Shown: positions 1 to 7,958, numbered from the stretch's first letter. The stretch: 64,000 nucleotides of DNA from Spirochaetia bacterium 38H-sp (GCA_039023545.1 JBCHKQ010000001.1:744001-808000); one strand, 5' to 3'. Program-made: numbers and translations. Notes: generated from the letters alone by a model not told the origin.

Positions 1-349
1 TATCGGAGCCGGCAATGGAATCTCTAAGTGCGGAGCCTTGCAGCCTTATGAGTTCTTCTGCATCTGGATAATAGAGATATATTTCGTCTTTTGTTCTGAG
101 TATCTTCTGGCCTTCTTCATCAAGGCTTGTAAACTCAAGAAGTGTTTCTCCTTCTCCTCTTGCATAGACTATAAATGTTTTTTCGCGTTTTCCAAATCTG
201 TCTTCTATTATCATTTTTCCTTTTGCTTTATATGTGGAAAAGGTCTGGTTTTCTTCCATTTTTTCTAGGATATCCTGTGGTGTTATTGCTGCAACAGAAA
301 AAGAAGCAATAAAAAAGAGTGCAAAATAAAAGATATTTTTGTGTTTCAT
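1..349 (-). CDS. LolA-like outer-membrane lipoprotein-sorting family protein (3' end outside window)
   Basis: The gene starts at ATG 349 on the minus strand after a GGAGG box and runs off the left edge, so only about 116 N-terminal residues are visible. The first ~20 residues form a signal peptide ending SVAA. The following text (DILEKMEENQTFSTYKAKGKM, then VYARGEGETLLEFTS and EIYLYYPDAEELIRL) has the amphipathic beta-strand character of the LolA/LppX-like fold annotated as outer-membrane lipoprotein-sorting protein. It lies 8 bp after a FtsX-like permease and is the last visible gene of a TetR-ATPase-permease-permease operon, the usual context for this family. Role in lipid or lipoprotein transfer across the periplasm is inferred. 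Confidence 0.72.
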   Translation of the reverse strand, partial: MKHKNIFYFALFFIASFSVAAITPQDILEKMEENQTFSTYKAKGKMIIEDRFGKREKTFIVYARGEGETLLEFTSLDEEGQKILRTKDEIYLYYPDAEELIRLQGSALRDSIAGSD

Positions 350-357
350 GGTTCCTC

Positions 358-1608
358 CTATATAGTCCTGAGTGCATGTATGGGGTCTAGCTTAGCTGCT
401 TTTCTTGAAGGGAAGAATGATGCAAGGGATGCAACTGCAACTGAGAATACAAATACCTGGATGTATGTCTTGGTATTGGGTGTTATGTATATTATTGTGG
501 ATATTGGCCAGTCCATTCCTGCAAAGACTTCGCTGTAATCTATGCCATATGAGCTCAGGGGTATGGAAGCTATTGCTCCAAGGGCTACGCCTATTACGGA
601 GCCTATTATAGCAAGATAAAATGCCTCTGCAAAAAAGAGTCTCACAAGCTGTTTGCCTTCCATACCCAGAGCACTCATGGTTCCTATTTCTTTCATTCTC
701 TCATATATGACCATCATTGTTGTGTTGATTATGACTGTGCTGCCTAAAACAAGGAATAGTATGCCAATAAAGTTGTATACCTGTTCTGCCATACCTATTA
801 TGGAATAGAGGGTGGGAATGTCTTCCCATTTTGTAGCTTTTACACTGCCGTACTCTCCCTGCTTTATGAGATTTTCTATTTCTGGGATTATGCTGTCTTC
901 TTTTATCTTTTCTTTGAGCAGTATTATTATCTCTGATGCTCCTTTATATGCTGTATCCGTGGGTTTTCTCATCCTCAAAAAGTACTGTCCTGTGTCCAGG
1001 GGGATAAAAAAGCCTTTTTCCATTCCGGAGAAAGCTGGTTTTATGATTCCTGTTATAGTAAATGTCATGGCATTGCTTGCGTAACTTGCTGTTCTTGCAA
1101 GCAGAGTGATTTTATCTCCTACTTTTTTTGCCAGATTTTTTGCTAGGACAGGGCCAATGGCTATTTCTTTCTTGCCGCTTTGAGGGAGTCTACCTTCTAT
1201 AATGGATTCCTGAAGCTTTGCTATGTTTTTTTCTCTGTCCATGTCTATTGCTTTTCCGTATGTAGCTGTAAGCTCATCGTTTTGTTTTACCATGGCAGGA
1301 AAGGCTATTCTTGCGGCAGCAGCCTTTACTCCGTCTATTTTTTCTATTTTTTCTACAAGTTTGTTTGCATTCTCTATCTTAAGATGAAGTGGCGAGAGAT
1401 GTTCGTACTTGTCAAAGTCCACATGTCTTACCCTTATTTGTCCTGTGAAAAATCTAAAGAGGTTGTCTCTCATATCGGTTTTAAACCAGTCAATCAGGCC
1501 AAAAAGAAGGACTATCGACATGGAAGCTATCGCTATTGCTGCAACGGACAATACACTTCTTCTTTTATTTCTAAATATGTTTCTCCATGCTATTTCCCTT
1601 ATTTTCAT
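358..1608 (-). CDS. FtsX/MacB-type ABC transporter permease
   Basis: 416 residues. One transmembrane helix near residues 15-40 (SVLSVAAIAIASMSIVLLFGL), a large extracytoplasmic MacB-like domain (about 45-270), then three helices in the C-terminal FtsX domain with the family signature YERMKEIGTMSALGMEGKQ near 300. This topology is that of LolC/E and MacB permeases that act mechanically on periplasmic substrates rather than forming a channel. It follows a paralogous permease by 8 bp and precedes the LolA-like gene by 8 bp, so the two permeases probably form a heterodimer with the ATPase at 2885-3568. Confidence 0.88.
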   Translation of the reverse strand: MKIREIAWRNIFRNKRRSVLSVAAIAIASMSIVLLFGLIDWFKTDMRDNLFRFFTGQIRVRHVDFDKYEHLSPLHLKIENANKLVEKIEKIDGVKAAAARIAFPAMVKQNDELTATYGKAIDMDREKNIAKLQESIIEGRLPQSGKKEIAIGPVLAKNLAKKVGDKITLLARTASYASNAMTFTITGIIKPAFSGMEKGFFIPLDTGQYFLRMRKPTDTAYKGASEIIILLKEKIKEDSIIPEIENLIKQGEYGSVKATKWEDIPTLYSIIGMAEQVYNFIGILFLVLGSTVIINTTMMVIYERMKEIGTMSALGMEGKQLVRLFFAEAFYLAIIGSVIGVALGAIASIPLSSYGIDYSEVFAGMDWPISTIIYITPNTKTYIQVFVFSVAVASLASFFPSRKAAKLDPIHALRTI

Positions 1609-1616
1609 AAGTCCTC

Positions 1617-2882
1617 CTATTGATAGCGCAAGCAGTCCACAATGCTTTTTTTAAATGCTCTGCGTACTGGAAATATTGCGACTACTGTTGCAAGTATGCT
1701 TCCCATAAAGAATGCTTGTATAAAGCTTGTTATATCCCATGTGCCTTTAAATGCACCTGCAACTCTGTAGCCTATGTCCATCTTTCTTGTCAGAAAGCTG
1801 TAGTCAATGCCGTAATTTACCAGCCATATGTTGGTTGGTATGCTTATGAGTACTCCTATTGCAGCGCCTATTAGTCCTATCCCTGCTGCTTCTATAATAA
1901 AGGATAGCCCTATCTGTTTGTTGCTCATTCCCATAGCTCTCATCATTCCTATCTCTCTGAATCTCTCATATATGGACATTAGCATTGTGTTTGATATTCC
2001 TACCGCTGCTATTACAAAGAGGAAGATTAGGACAACCTTGGTGCCCCCCTGTTTTGCTTGTGCGAGAGATACAAAGCTGGGAGCAAGTTCTTGCCATGTG
2101 GCAACATGCAGATTTGGATGCTTTTCTGTTATATAGTTTTTTAATCTTTTTGTTTCTTTTTCCTGGTTTGCCAGCTCCGAGAAGTTTATTATGATTGCTG
2201 CTGCGCTTTCTCCCATCTCCAGGTCTCGATCTGCTATTTTCTTGGGTATGTAGATACCTGTTCTGTTTATTACCGGGTTGTTGGTGTTTACTATTCCTTT
2301 TACCACAAGGTCCAGGGTCTGGCTGGCTCCGTACTTGGTTCTTGTAGATATTGTTATGGGGTAGCCGACTTTTGCTCCTATATCTTCTGCAAGCCATGCT
2401 CCCATTATTATGCCGTCTTCTTCTTCGGAATTGGATAGCCATGAACCTTCTGTTATGTTTTTGTTGAGGCTAAATACCTTTGTGTCTTTATCCGGGTCTA
2501 TTGCTATTATCCTTACCTGCATAGAGCCGTTCTCCGGATATGGGTCCTTATATACTACTATGTCTCCTATGAATTCTGTTCTTGTGGTTGCTCTGAATCC
2601 CTGTTCTTGTAGCTCTTTTATTAGTGCTTGCGGATTTTCTATGGATTCTTTTAGAGGGAGCTTTTCTCTCTCTGCCCAATAATTCTCTGTGTATACTCTG
2701 GCGGCTCCTGTCTCGTACTCTATTAGGTTTCTCTGTGATTCTACTTCTGCTCCTTTTAGGATGGAGTCTGCAACGATAAATATAAGTATTCCCACTGCTA
2801 TGGCAGATGCGGTTATTATTGTTCTTCTTGTGTATCGTGTGAGGTTCTTAAAAGAAAGCAATATTATTTTTTTTATTTTCAT
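1617..2882 (-). CDS. FtsX/MacB-type ABC transporter permease (paralogue)
   Basis: 421 residues with the same layout as its downstream neighbour: N-terminal helix (TIITASAIAVGILIFIVADSIL), periplasmic domain, and C-terminal FtsX domain with YERFREIGMMRAMGMSNKQ. The start ATG at 2882 is only 2 bp from the ATPase stop, showing tight operon coupling. Together with the second permease and the LolD-like ATPase this should be an export or lipoprotein-handling complex of the inner membrane. The substrate cannot be told from sequence. Confidence 0.88.
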   Translation of the reverse strand: MKIKKIILLSFKNLTRYTRRTIITASAIAVGILIFIVADSILKGAEVESQRNLIEYETGAARVYTENYWAEREKLPLKESIENPQALIKELQEQGFRATTRTEFIGDIVVYKDPYPENGSMQVRIIAIDPDKDTKVFSLNKNITEGSWLSNSEEEDGIIMGAWLAEDIGAKVGYPITISTRTKYGASQTLDLVVKGIVNTNNPVINRTGIYIPKKIADRDLEMGESAAAIIINFSELANQEKETKRLKNYITEKHPNLHVATWQELAPSFVSLAQAKQGGTKVVLIFLFVIAAVGISNTMLMSIYERFREIGMMRAMGMSNKQIGLSFIIEAAGIGLIGAAIGVLISIPTNIWLVNYGIDYSFLTRKMDIGYRVAGAFKGTWDITSFIQAFFMGSILATVVAIFPVRRAFKKSIVDCLRYQ

Positions 2883-2884
2883 AT

Positions 2885-3568
2885 TTACCTCCGTGTATCG
2901 CTCTGTACAAGGCCGTCATGCAGCATTATCAGTCTGCTTGCATGTTCCATGACCATGGGGTCGTGTGTGGAAAATATGAAGGTTGTGCCATATTTTTGGT
3001 TGAGGTTTTGCATGAGGTCTATTATTGCTTCTCCTGTTGCAGAATCCAGGTTAGCGGTAGGTTCGTCTGCCAATACGAGGATGGGGTTTTTTACAAGTGC
3101 CCGTGCTACTGCTACTCTCTGCTGCTGGCCTCCTGATAATTGGGAGGGTTTTCTGTTTTCCATGCCTTCTAACCCTACGTCTTTTAGTATCTTCATTGTT
3201 CTTTCTTTTATTTCTTTGTCGGGCAGGTTGAGCAGGTCAAGGGAAAAGGCTATGTTTTCGTATGCTGTAAGTACTGGGATAAGGTTGAATGTCTGGAAAA
3301 CAAAGCCTATTTTCTCTCTTCTAAAAAGTGCTCTCTGTCTTTTGTCCATGGTAGATACGTCTACACCGTCTATCTTGAGCTCTCCTTCGTCTGCCGAATC
3401 AAGTGTGCCCAGTATGTTGAGTATTGTTGTCTTGCCCGAGCCGGATGGTCCTGCAATAGATACAAACTCTCCGGCTTCTATTGCTATGCTGACTCCCTTG
3501 AGAGCTTTTACTACGGTTTCTCCTGTGTGGTATTCTTTCTTTATGCCTTTTGCCTCAGCTATTGCCAT
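2885..3568 (-). CDS. LolD/MacB-type ABC transporter ATP-binding protein
   Basis: 227 residues from ATG 3568, chosen over an upstream in-frame ATG because AAGGAG precedes it and the protein then begins MAIAEAKGIKKEY. Walker A GPSGSGKTT, Q-loop FQTFNL, signature LSGGQQQR, Walker B VLADEPTANLD and switch His (STHD) are all present, so it should be active. Length and motifs fit the LolD/MacB/FtsE group that pairs with FtsX-like permeases. The start overlaps the 3' end of tetR by 14 bp, so regulator and transporter share one transcript. Confidence 0.92.
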   Translation of the reverse strand: MAIAEAKGIKKEYHTGETVVKALKGVSIAIEAGEFVSIAGPSGSGKTTILNILGTLDSADEGELKIDGVDVSTMDKRQRALFRREKIGFVFQTFNLIPVLTAYENIAFSLDLLNLPDKEIKERTMKILKDVGLEGMENRKPSQLSGGQQQRVAVARALVKNPILVLADEPTANLDSATGEAIIDLMQNLNQKYGTTFIFSTHDPMVMEHASRLIMLHDGLVQSDTRR

Positions 3569-4247
3569 GTTTTTCTCCTTGTACAAGATATTTTTTTGCG
3601 GCGGATATAAACTCATCCGTCCTAAAGTCTAGACTGCCTTCCTGCAGTCCCAGTATGCGCTCGTATGCATACTGATAGCTGTCCATGAGTTCTATTAGTT
3701 TTTGCTCGTACTCAGGGTTTTTTGCCAGACCAAGTAGATATTCTGCTACTTCAGTGGTGATTGCAAGGGATAGTGTTATGATAAATCTTGCTGCGTTGCT
3801 TGGATTCATCCTGCCTATGTCAAATGTTCCTTCTTTTTGTCCTTGTATTATGTATTCTTTATAAAAAGGCAGGGTTTTTTTGTATGTCAATTCTTCCAGT
3901 TTTTTCCTCATTGTGAGACTTGCAGGGTTTAGCCAAGTTTTTAGTGTTTCTATTATTACGGGGAGTCTGTCCAGCTTGTATTGTGTTGCCTTGTTGGTTA
4001 TTCTTTTTGTTTTTTCCAGTATGCTTAGGCTGTCGTCTTCCAATATTTGTTTTAACTGCTGCAGGCTTTCTTCTGCCATAAGTTCTACTATTGTTTCTAG
4101 AAGTTCTTCTTTTGATTTAAAGTGATGATAAAATGTGCCTTTTGCTATGCCTGTGTTTCTTATGATTTCTTCTATGGATACTGTGTCGTAGCCTTTTGTT
4201 AAGAATAGGTTGGTGGCTGTGTTTATTATTTTTTCTTTTGTTGTCAT
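3555..4247 (-). CDS. TetR/AcrR family transcriptional regulator
   Basis: 230 residues. The N-terminal TetR helix-turn-helix is clear (IINTATNLFLTKGYDTVSIEEI, then GIAKGTFYHHFKSKEEL). The C-terminal two thirds is a helical ligand-binding region of unknown specificity. It is the first gene of the exporter operon and is preceded by a consensus promoter with a palindromic site just downstream of the likely transcription start, so autorepression and ligand-induced expression of the exporter are the natural reading. Confidence 0.9.
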   Translation of the reverse strand: MTTKEKIINTATNLFLTKGYDTVSIEEIIRNTGIAKGTFYHHFKSKEELLETIVELMAEESLQQLKQILEDDSLSILEKTKRITNKATQYKLDRLPVIIETLKTWLNPASLTMRKKLEELTYKKTLPFYKEYIIQGQKEGTFDIGRMNPSNAARFIITLSLAITTEVAEYLLGLAKNPEYEQKLIELMDSYQYAYERILGLQEGSLDFRTDEFISAAKKYLVQGEKHGNS

Positions 4248-4259
4248 TTTTTTTCTCTC

Positions 4260-4270
4260 GACCGACGGTC
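4260..4270. promoter_or_regulatory. Probable TetR operator palindrome
   Basis: GACCGACGGTC is a perfect 11-bp inverted repeat between the tetR start codon and its promoter, about 6-16 bp past the predicted transcription start. Position and symmetry fit autorepression by the adjacent TetR protein; binding itself is inferred. Confidence 0.6.
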
Positions 4271-4282
4271 AGTCTATTTGAT

Positions 4283-4311
4283 ATGTTAGTGCTGTTTTGC
4301 ATATAAGTCAA
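4283..4311 (-). promoter_or_regulatory. Sigma70-type promoter of the tetR-exporter operon
   Basis: On the minus strand TTGACT (4311-4306), a 17-bp spacer and TAACAT (4288-4283) lie 36-64 bp upstream of the tetR start. The -35 matches consensus at 5 of 6 positions. Confidence 0.65.
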
Positions 4312-4396
4312 GTTTTTTTGTTTTCTTTATTAATCTTTTTACGATTTTCTTGTAAAATATTGGAAGTTGCTGTTTCCTTTTTTTGATTTTTGCTTT

Positions 4397-4443
4397 TGCC
4401 GGAGGCAGGCCGTCCGCAGCTTGCTGCGGTAAGGCCGTTCGGT
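4397..4443 (-). repeat. ACCGAACG-hairpin repeat, half element (copy 1)
   Basis: Read on the minus strand: ACCGAACG (4443-4436), a nested hairpin (CCGCAGC/GCTGCGG inner arms at 4414-4420 and 4423-4429, plus a GCC/GGC outer clamp), then a CTGCCTCCGGCA box. It lies in the divergent space between tetR and panB, so it is not a terminator for either gene. It belongs to the family described in the findings. Confidence 0.85.
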
Positions 4444-4510
4444 ATTGTTTATTGTGCTTTATTCTATTTTTTTGCTTTGTTATATTAGTGTTAGTGTTTT
4501 TGGAGGGTTT

Positions 4511-5299
4511 GTGACTGTACGTGGTTTTATTTCTGCTAAGAATAAGAGAAAGCTTTCTATGTTGACTTGCTATGATGCGTCTTTTGCTCGGTTGCTCAAT
4601 GATACGGATGTGGATTGTCTCCTTGTTGGTGATAGTCTTGCTATGGTCGTTTACGGTTATGATACTACTGTACATGCTACTGTGGAGATGATGGCGAGGC
4701 ATACAGAGGCTGTACGTCGCGGTGCCCCTGATAAGATGATTGTTGCAGATATGCCGTTTTTGTCTGTGCAGCAGGGTGCTGCGGAGGCGGTTAGGGCGGC
4801 GGGTGCGCTTGTGCGTGCAGGTGCGGATGCTGTCAAGGTTGAGGGCTACCGTGGTTATGAGGATGCGATTGCAGCTGTTATTTCTGCGGGGATTCCTGTT
4901 ATGGGACATTTGGGGCTTACTCCTCAGTTTTATCATGTCTTTGGCGGTTTTAAGGTCCAGGGACGGGATGAGGCTTCTAGGCGTCATATTCTTGAGGGTG
5001 CTCATGTTTTGCAGGATTTGGGTGTTTTTTCTATTGTTCTGGAGTGCATTCCTTCTCCTCTTGCAAAGGCTGTGACAAAAGAAATTAGGGTTCCCACTAT
5101 AGGGATTGGTGCAGGACCAGATACGGATGGTCAGGTGCTTGTATTATATGATCTTGCGGCGTTTGTGTCGGATAAACCGCTCAGGTTTGTGAGGCGTTAT
5201 GCGGAGCTTGGTGCAGAGCTCAGGGATGCTGTCAATCGCTATGTAGATGATGTGCAGTCAGGGGCTTTTCCTTCCTTGTCAGAGAGTTTTGAGGAGTAG
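4511..5299 (+). CDS. panB: 3-methyl-2-oxobutanoate hydroxymethyltransferase
   Basis: Makes ketopantoate from 2-oxoisovalerate and methylene-tetrahydrofolate, the first committed step to pantothenate. The GTG at 4511 is preferred over the upstream ATG at 4445 because GGAGG lies 5 bp before it and the product (262 residues) then has the normal PanB length and begins TVRGFISAKNKRKLSMLTCYD. Conserved blocks DCLLVGDSLAMVVYGYDTT, MARHTEAVRRG, MPFLSVQQG and GIPVMGHLGLTPQ are intact, as is the metal- and substrate-binding GDS. It leads a four-gene operon with coaC, coaB and panD. Confidence 0.95.
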   Translation: MTVRGFISAKNKRKLSMLTCYDASFARLLNDTDVDCLLVGDSLAMVVYGYDTTVHATVEMMARHTEAVRRGAPDKMIVADMPFLSVQQGAAEAVRAAGALVRAGADAVKVEGYRGYEDAIAAVISAGIPVMGHLGLTPQFYHVFGGFKVQGRDEASRRHILEGAHVLQDLGVFSIVLECIPSPLAKAVTKEIRVPTIGIGAGPDTDGQVLVLYDLAAFVSDKPLRFVRRYAELGAELRDAVNRYVDDVQSGAFPSLSESFEE

Positions 5300-5301
5300 T
5301 T

Positions 5302-5859
5302 ATGAGCGATGCTTCTGAGAATAAAAAAAATATTCTTATACATATGACGGGCTCCATTGCCTGCTACAAGGCGGCAGCTCTTGCTTCTATGCTTGTAAAG
5401 TCAGGTTATGGGGTGCAGGTGACTGCTACTGAGTCGGCTCTCAAATTTATAGGCGAGGCCACTTTTGAGGGACTTACGAGACGACCTGTTATTACTGACA
5501 CCTTTGGTGGTAAACCGGATTTTATCCCGCACATAAGTCTTGCTCAGGATTGGGCTGACTTGTTGCTTGTATATCCCGCAAGTGCCAACTGTATTGCGCG
5601 GATGGCTGCGGGCTTTGCTGATGATATCTTCGGTGCCATTTTTCTTGCCAATAATTTTAAAAAACCTGTATGGCTTGCCCCTGCTATGAATACTCAGATG
5701 TTTCTACATCCTGCCACTCAAAGAAATATGAAGATTTTGGAAGAATGGGGGGTTAAGATTTTTTCTCCCGTAGAGGGTGTGCTTGCCTGTGGTACTGTTG
5801 GGACCGGCAGGCTTGCGGAGCCAGAGGATATGTTTTTCCGGATAAAGGAGGAATTGTGA
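5302..5859 (+). CDS. coaC: Phosphopantothenoylcysteine decarboxylase (stand-alone CoaC flavoprotein)
   Basis: 185 residues of the HFCD flavoprotein fold. It opens with ILIHMTGSIACYKAAAL (FMN-binding GSIA-type loop), has LVYPASANCIARMAAGFADD, the APAMNTQMF (PAMN) motif and a C-terminal substrate-clamp Cys in LACGTVGTGRLAEPED. It decarboxylates phosphopantothenoylcysteine to phosphopantetheine. In most bacteria this domain is fused to CoaB; here it is separate, and the next gene begins within its stop codon. Confidence 0.92.
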   Translation: MSDASENKKNILIHMTGSIACYKAAALASMLVKSGYGVQVTATESALKFIGEATFEGLTRRPVITDTFGGKPDFIPHISLAQDWADLLLVYPASANCIARMAAGFADDIFGAIFLANNFKKPVWLAPAMNTQMFLHPATQRNMKILEEWGVKIFSPVEGVLACGTVGTGRLAEPEDMFFRIKEEL

Positions 5860-6557
5860 AGATTCTTGTAACAGGTGGAGGCTGTAAGGAGTACATAGAT
5901 GATATACGGGCCATAGTTAACCGCTCGTCAGGCACAACATCCAGTGTGATAGCAGAAACACTGAGCTCTGCAGGGCATGAGGTTACTGCTATGATAGGTG
6001 TGGCAGAGAGACTGCCTGTAGGTGTGCGCCTTATAAGGTTTTCCGGCTTTGATAATCTTGCTTCTGAAATGGAAAAAGAACTCACAAAATCTCATTATGA
6101 TGTTGTAATACATGCTGCTGCTGTAAGCGACTACAAGCCAGCAGGCGTCTTTAGAGAAACAGGCAGGACTACTGAACATGGCGGGGTCGTCAAACTTGAG
6201 CTTATGCCGGAAGGCATGCAAAAAAAACTGGATTCAGGAAAGATCCTTTGGCTAAAGCTCGAACCCACTGACAAGCTTATAGCACGCATCAAGCACTGGG
6301 CACCGGACAGCCTTCTTATAGGCTTTAAGCTTACAAGCGGTGCGGGAAAAGACGAGATAGCCATTTCTGTTGCAAGAATAATGGACAGTGGTGCTGACCT
6401 TGTGGTACACAATGACATAGAAGAAATAGAAAACATGGGTGTACGCGCTCACATCTGGAAAAAAGGCGAAGAACCTGTGTCTGTTGACAGCAATACGCAA
6501 CTTGCTGAGCAGCTTCTAGACATGATAACTGACTGGGAAATAGAAAAACAACTGTGA
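5856..6557 (+). CDS. coaB: Phosphopantothenate-cysteine ligase (stand-alone CoaB)
   Basis: 233 residues starting at GTG 5856, which overlaps the coaC stop by 4 bp (GTGA). The Rossmann-like N-terminus ILVTGGGCKEYIDDIRAIVNRSSG is the CoaB signature (TGGG...D.VR.I.N.SSG), followed by VVIHAAAVSDYKP and LLIGFKLTSG. It joins cysteine to 4'-phosphopantothenate using a nucleotide triphosphate. Together with coaC it replaces the bifunctional Dfp/CoaBC protein. Confidence 0.92.
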   Translation: MKILVTGGGCKEYIDDIRAIVNRSSGTTSSVIAETLSSAGHEVTAMIGVAERLPVGVRLIRFSGFDNLASEMEKELTKSHYDVVIHAAAVSDYKPAGVFRETGRTTEHGGVVKLELMPEGMQKKLDSGKILWLKLEPTDKLIARIKHWAPDSLLIGFKLTSGAGKDEIAISVARIMDSGADLVVHNDIEEIENMGVRAHIWKKGEEPVSVDSNTQLAEQLLDMITDWEIEKQL

Positions 6558-6564
6558 GGACGAG

Positions 6565-6921
6565 ATGAGAATAGAAGTCTTAAAATCCAAAATACACAAA
6601 GCAACAGTGACAGAAACACGGATAGACTACCACGGCTCAATCTCCATAGACCCTGAGCTGTACAGAAAAGCCGGCTTCTTCCCGCACGAGAAAGTTGATG
6701 TCTTTAACATCAACAACGGGGCTCGTTTTACGACCTACATAATAGACGGAAAAAAAGGCGAAATATGCATCAACGGAGCGGCAGCCCGCCTTGCCGAGCC
6801 TGGCGATCGCGTGATAATAGTCTCATATGCAAGCATAAGCCCGGAAGAGGCAGAAAACTGGCATCCTACAGTGGCTCTTATGGATGATAAAAACAATATA
6901 GAAGAAATAATAAAAACCTGA
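6565..6921 (+). CDS. panD: Aspartate 1-decarboxylase proenzyme
   Basis: 118 residues. The self-cleavage site is visible as YHGSISID with Gly24-Ser25, which yields the pyruvoyl cofactor, and the conserved NGARFTTYII and INGAAARLAEPGDRVII segments follow. It makes beta-alanine. Last gene of the panB-coaC-coaB-panD operon, 7 bp after coaB. No panC lies in this operon; the ligation of beta-alanine is probably done by the archaeal-type synthetase at 47892-48653. Confidence 0.95.
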   Translation: MRIEVLKSKIHKATVTETRIDYHGSISIDPELYRKAGFFPHEKVDVFNINNGARFTTYIIDGKKGEICINGAAARLAEPGDRVIIVSYASISPEEAENWHPTVALMDDKNNIEEIIKT

Positions 6922-6922
6922 T

Positions 6923-6966
6923 ACCGAACGCACAGCCCGCTGCGCGGTCAGTGCTGCCACCAGGCG
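6923..6966 (+). repeat. ACCGAACG-hairpin repeat, half element (copy 2)
   Basis: ACCGAACG starts 1 bp after the panD stop codon, followed by a 23-nt imperfect hairpin (CAC...GTG ends, CCGC/GCGG core) and CTGCCACCAGGCG. The sequence is close to the left arm of the element at 33372 but with paired changes in the stem. Confidence 0.85.
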
Positions 6967-7240
6967 TAAGAAGATAAGTCCCAAAAACATAGCTATCATA
7001 ATAAGAAATCAGGTTTTGATAAAATAATTATAGCTAAAATTCTCTACACTATGAAATAACTTAAGTAGATTATCATTCACAATAAAAAGATCTTTTTGTA
7101 AATCTATCTCTACAGTTTTTGTTGCAATCATATATCTTAAAATTTTTATTAAAAGTATTTTTTCATATAGACTATACTTTATAACTAGTAATAGTTTTAA
7201 AAGGTGAGAAATGACTCATTATTTTCCAATAGAAATAAAA
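6967..7240. other. AT-rich stretch without recognisable gene
   Basis: No convincing coding signal on either strand. A minus-strand open frame of about 40 codons after an ATG (ending near 7015) lacks a ribosome-binding site and resembles nothing I recognise. Base composition is much more AT-rich than flanking genes, consistent with decayed DNA next to the P-type ATPase remnant. Confidence 0.5.
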
Positions 7241-7249
7241 GGTTGATTT

Positions 7250-7680
7250 GATGAAGTTGTAGAGAAGGTCTCCAGGGCACTCAAGGTGGAGGTTCTTAAA
7301 AAAGAGGGCTAAGAATTGTGATGGTGAGAGATTGAGTAAATGATGCTCCTGCACTGGCTACTGCGGATGTTGGTATAGCTATCAGGGCAGGAACGGACGC
7401 AGCTGTGGAGACAGCTGATGTAATTCTGGTCAGAAGTAATCCTTCTGATGTTGCATCTATCTTTACTCTTGCTAAAGCTGCATACAGGAAAATGGTCCAA
7501 AATCTGCTCTGGGCAACTGGGTATAATGTACTTGCCATTCCTCTTGCTGCCGGAGTTTTGGCTTCCTTGGGGATTATTCTCAGTCCTGCCATGGTCGCGG
7601 TACTTATGTCCCTGAGTACGGTAGTGGGGTGTATGTATGCTGTAGATAAATACGTTGTGTGTTCTCTGTTTGATTTGTAG
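7250..7680 (+). pseudogene. Remnant of a heavy-metal P1B-type ATPase (C-terminal part)
   Basis: Coding traces read DEVVEKVSRALKVEVLKKEG, then after a frame change VMVRD[29 protein letters not shown], then [15 protein letters not shown] and the last two membrane helices. The hinge motif MVGDGVNDAP has become MVRD*VNDAP (GGA to AGA and GGA to TGA). The usual stretch between SRAL and KVEVLKK is missing, and the frame shifts between 7312 and 7318. The N-terminal metal-binding, phosphorylation and most membrane parts are absent. Family assignment is firm; metal specificity (CopB- or ZntA-like) is not. Confidence 0.88.
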
Positions 7681-7752
7681 AATATGACTAGTTTTGTGAG
7701 CAATAATTTTTAAGCAGATATGTCCTGTCCATATCCTGTGCTGTTTGTACTT

Positions 7753-7820
7753 CTGCCGCAGGCAGGCTTTGCCGTGTTTATGGCTCTGCGCTTCTTGTTT
7801 TTGCACGGCAAAGCCGTTCG
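7753..7820 (-). repeat. ACCGAACG-hairpin repeat, half element (copy 3)
   Basis: Box CTGCCGCAGGCAG (7753-7765), then perfect 11-bp arms GCTTTGCCGTG (7766-7776) and CACGGCAAAGC (7804-7814) around a 27-nt loop, then CGTTCG (7815-7820) in which the last two bases of the usual CGTTCGGT are lost. Lies between the ATPase remnant and the sugar-transport promoter. Confidence 0.85.
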
Positions 7821-7844
7821 AACTAAGATTGTTAAAAAAAAAGC

Positions 7845-7873
7845 TTGCATGTGTAAAAAAATCGTGTTAATAT
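7845..7873 (+). promoter_or_regulatory. Promoter of the sugar ABC transporter-GH9 operon
   Basis: TTGCAT (7845-7850), 17-bp spacer, TAATAT (7868-7873). The -10 abuts the first of two identical palindromic operators, so a bound repressor would block initiation. Confidence 0.65.
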
Positions 7874-7886
7874 TTTAACGTTAAAA
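7873..7886. promoter_or_regulatory. LacI-type operator, site 1
   Basis: TTTTAACGTTAAAA, a perfect 14-bp palindrome with the central CG typical of LacI-family operators, located at the transcription start of the sugar transporter operon. An identical copy lies 61 bp downstream. No classic LacI repressor gene is adjacent, so the cognate protein is probably encoded elsewhere. Confidence 0.7.
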
Positions 7887-7905
7887 CAGGCTGCGCTCCT
7901 GTTTT
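7883..7905 (+). other. Leader hairpin between the two operators
   Basis: AAAACAGG (7883-7890) and CCTGTTTT (7898-7905) form an 8-bp stem with a 7-nt loop in the untranslated leader of the sugar transporter operon. Function is not evident; there is no U-tract. Confidence 0.4.
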
Positions 7906-7933
7906 AGTATCCCGTATGTATTACGGTATTTTA

Positions 7934-7947
7934 TTTTAACGTTAAAA
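7934..7947. promoter_or_regulatory. LacI-type operator, site 2
   Basis: Second exact copy of TTTTAACGTTAAAA, 61 bp centre-to-centre from site 1 and 11 bp before the start codon of the solute-binding protein. Two identical sites about six helical turns apart would suit repression by looping. Confidence 0.7.
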
Positions 7948-7958
7948 GAGGTGATCCT

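Noticed and set aside
1966-2442. Other long antisense frames within ABC permease and peptide-transport genes
   Set aside because: They lie opposite well-supported genes, have arginine/lysine- or serine-rich shadow composition and lack ribosome-binding sites.
7015-7134. Minus-strand frame of about 40 codons starting MIATKTVEIDLQ
   Set aside because: AT-rich, no ribosome-binding site, no resemblance to a known toxin, antitoxin or other small protein; more likely decayed sequence.
7309-7806. Long antisense frames opposite the P-type ATPase remnant
   Set aside because: The sense strand carries clear P-type ATPase sequence; the antisense products are Ser/His-rich shadows.
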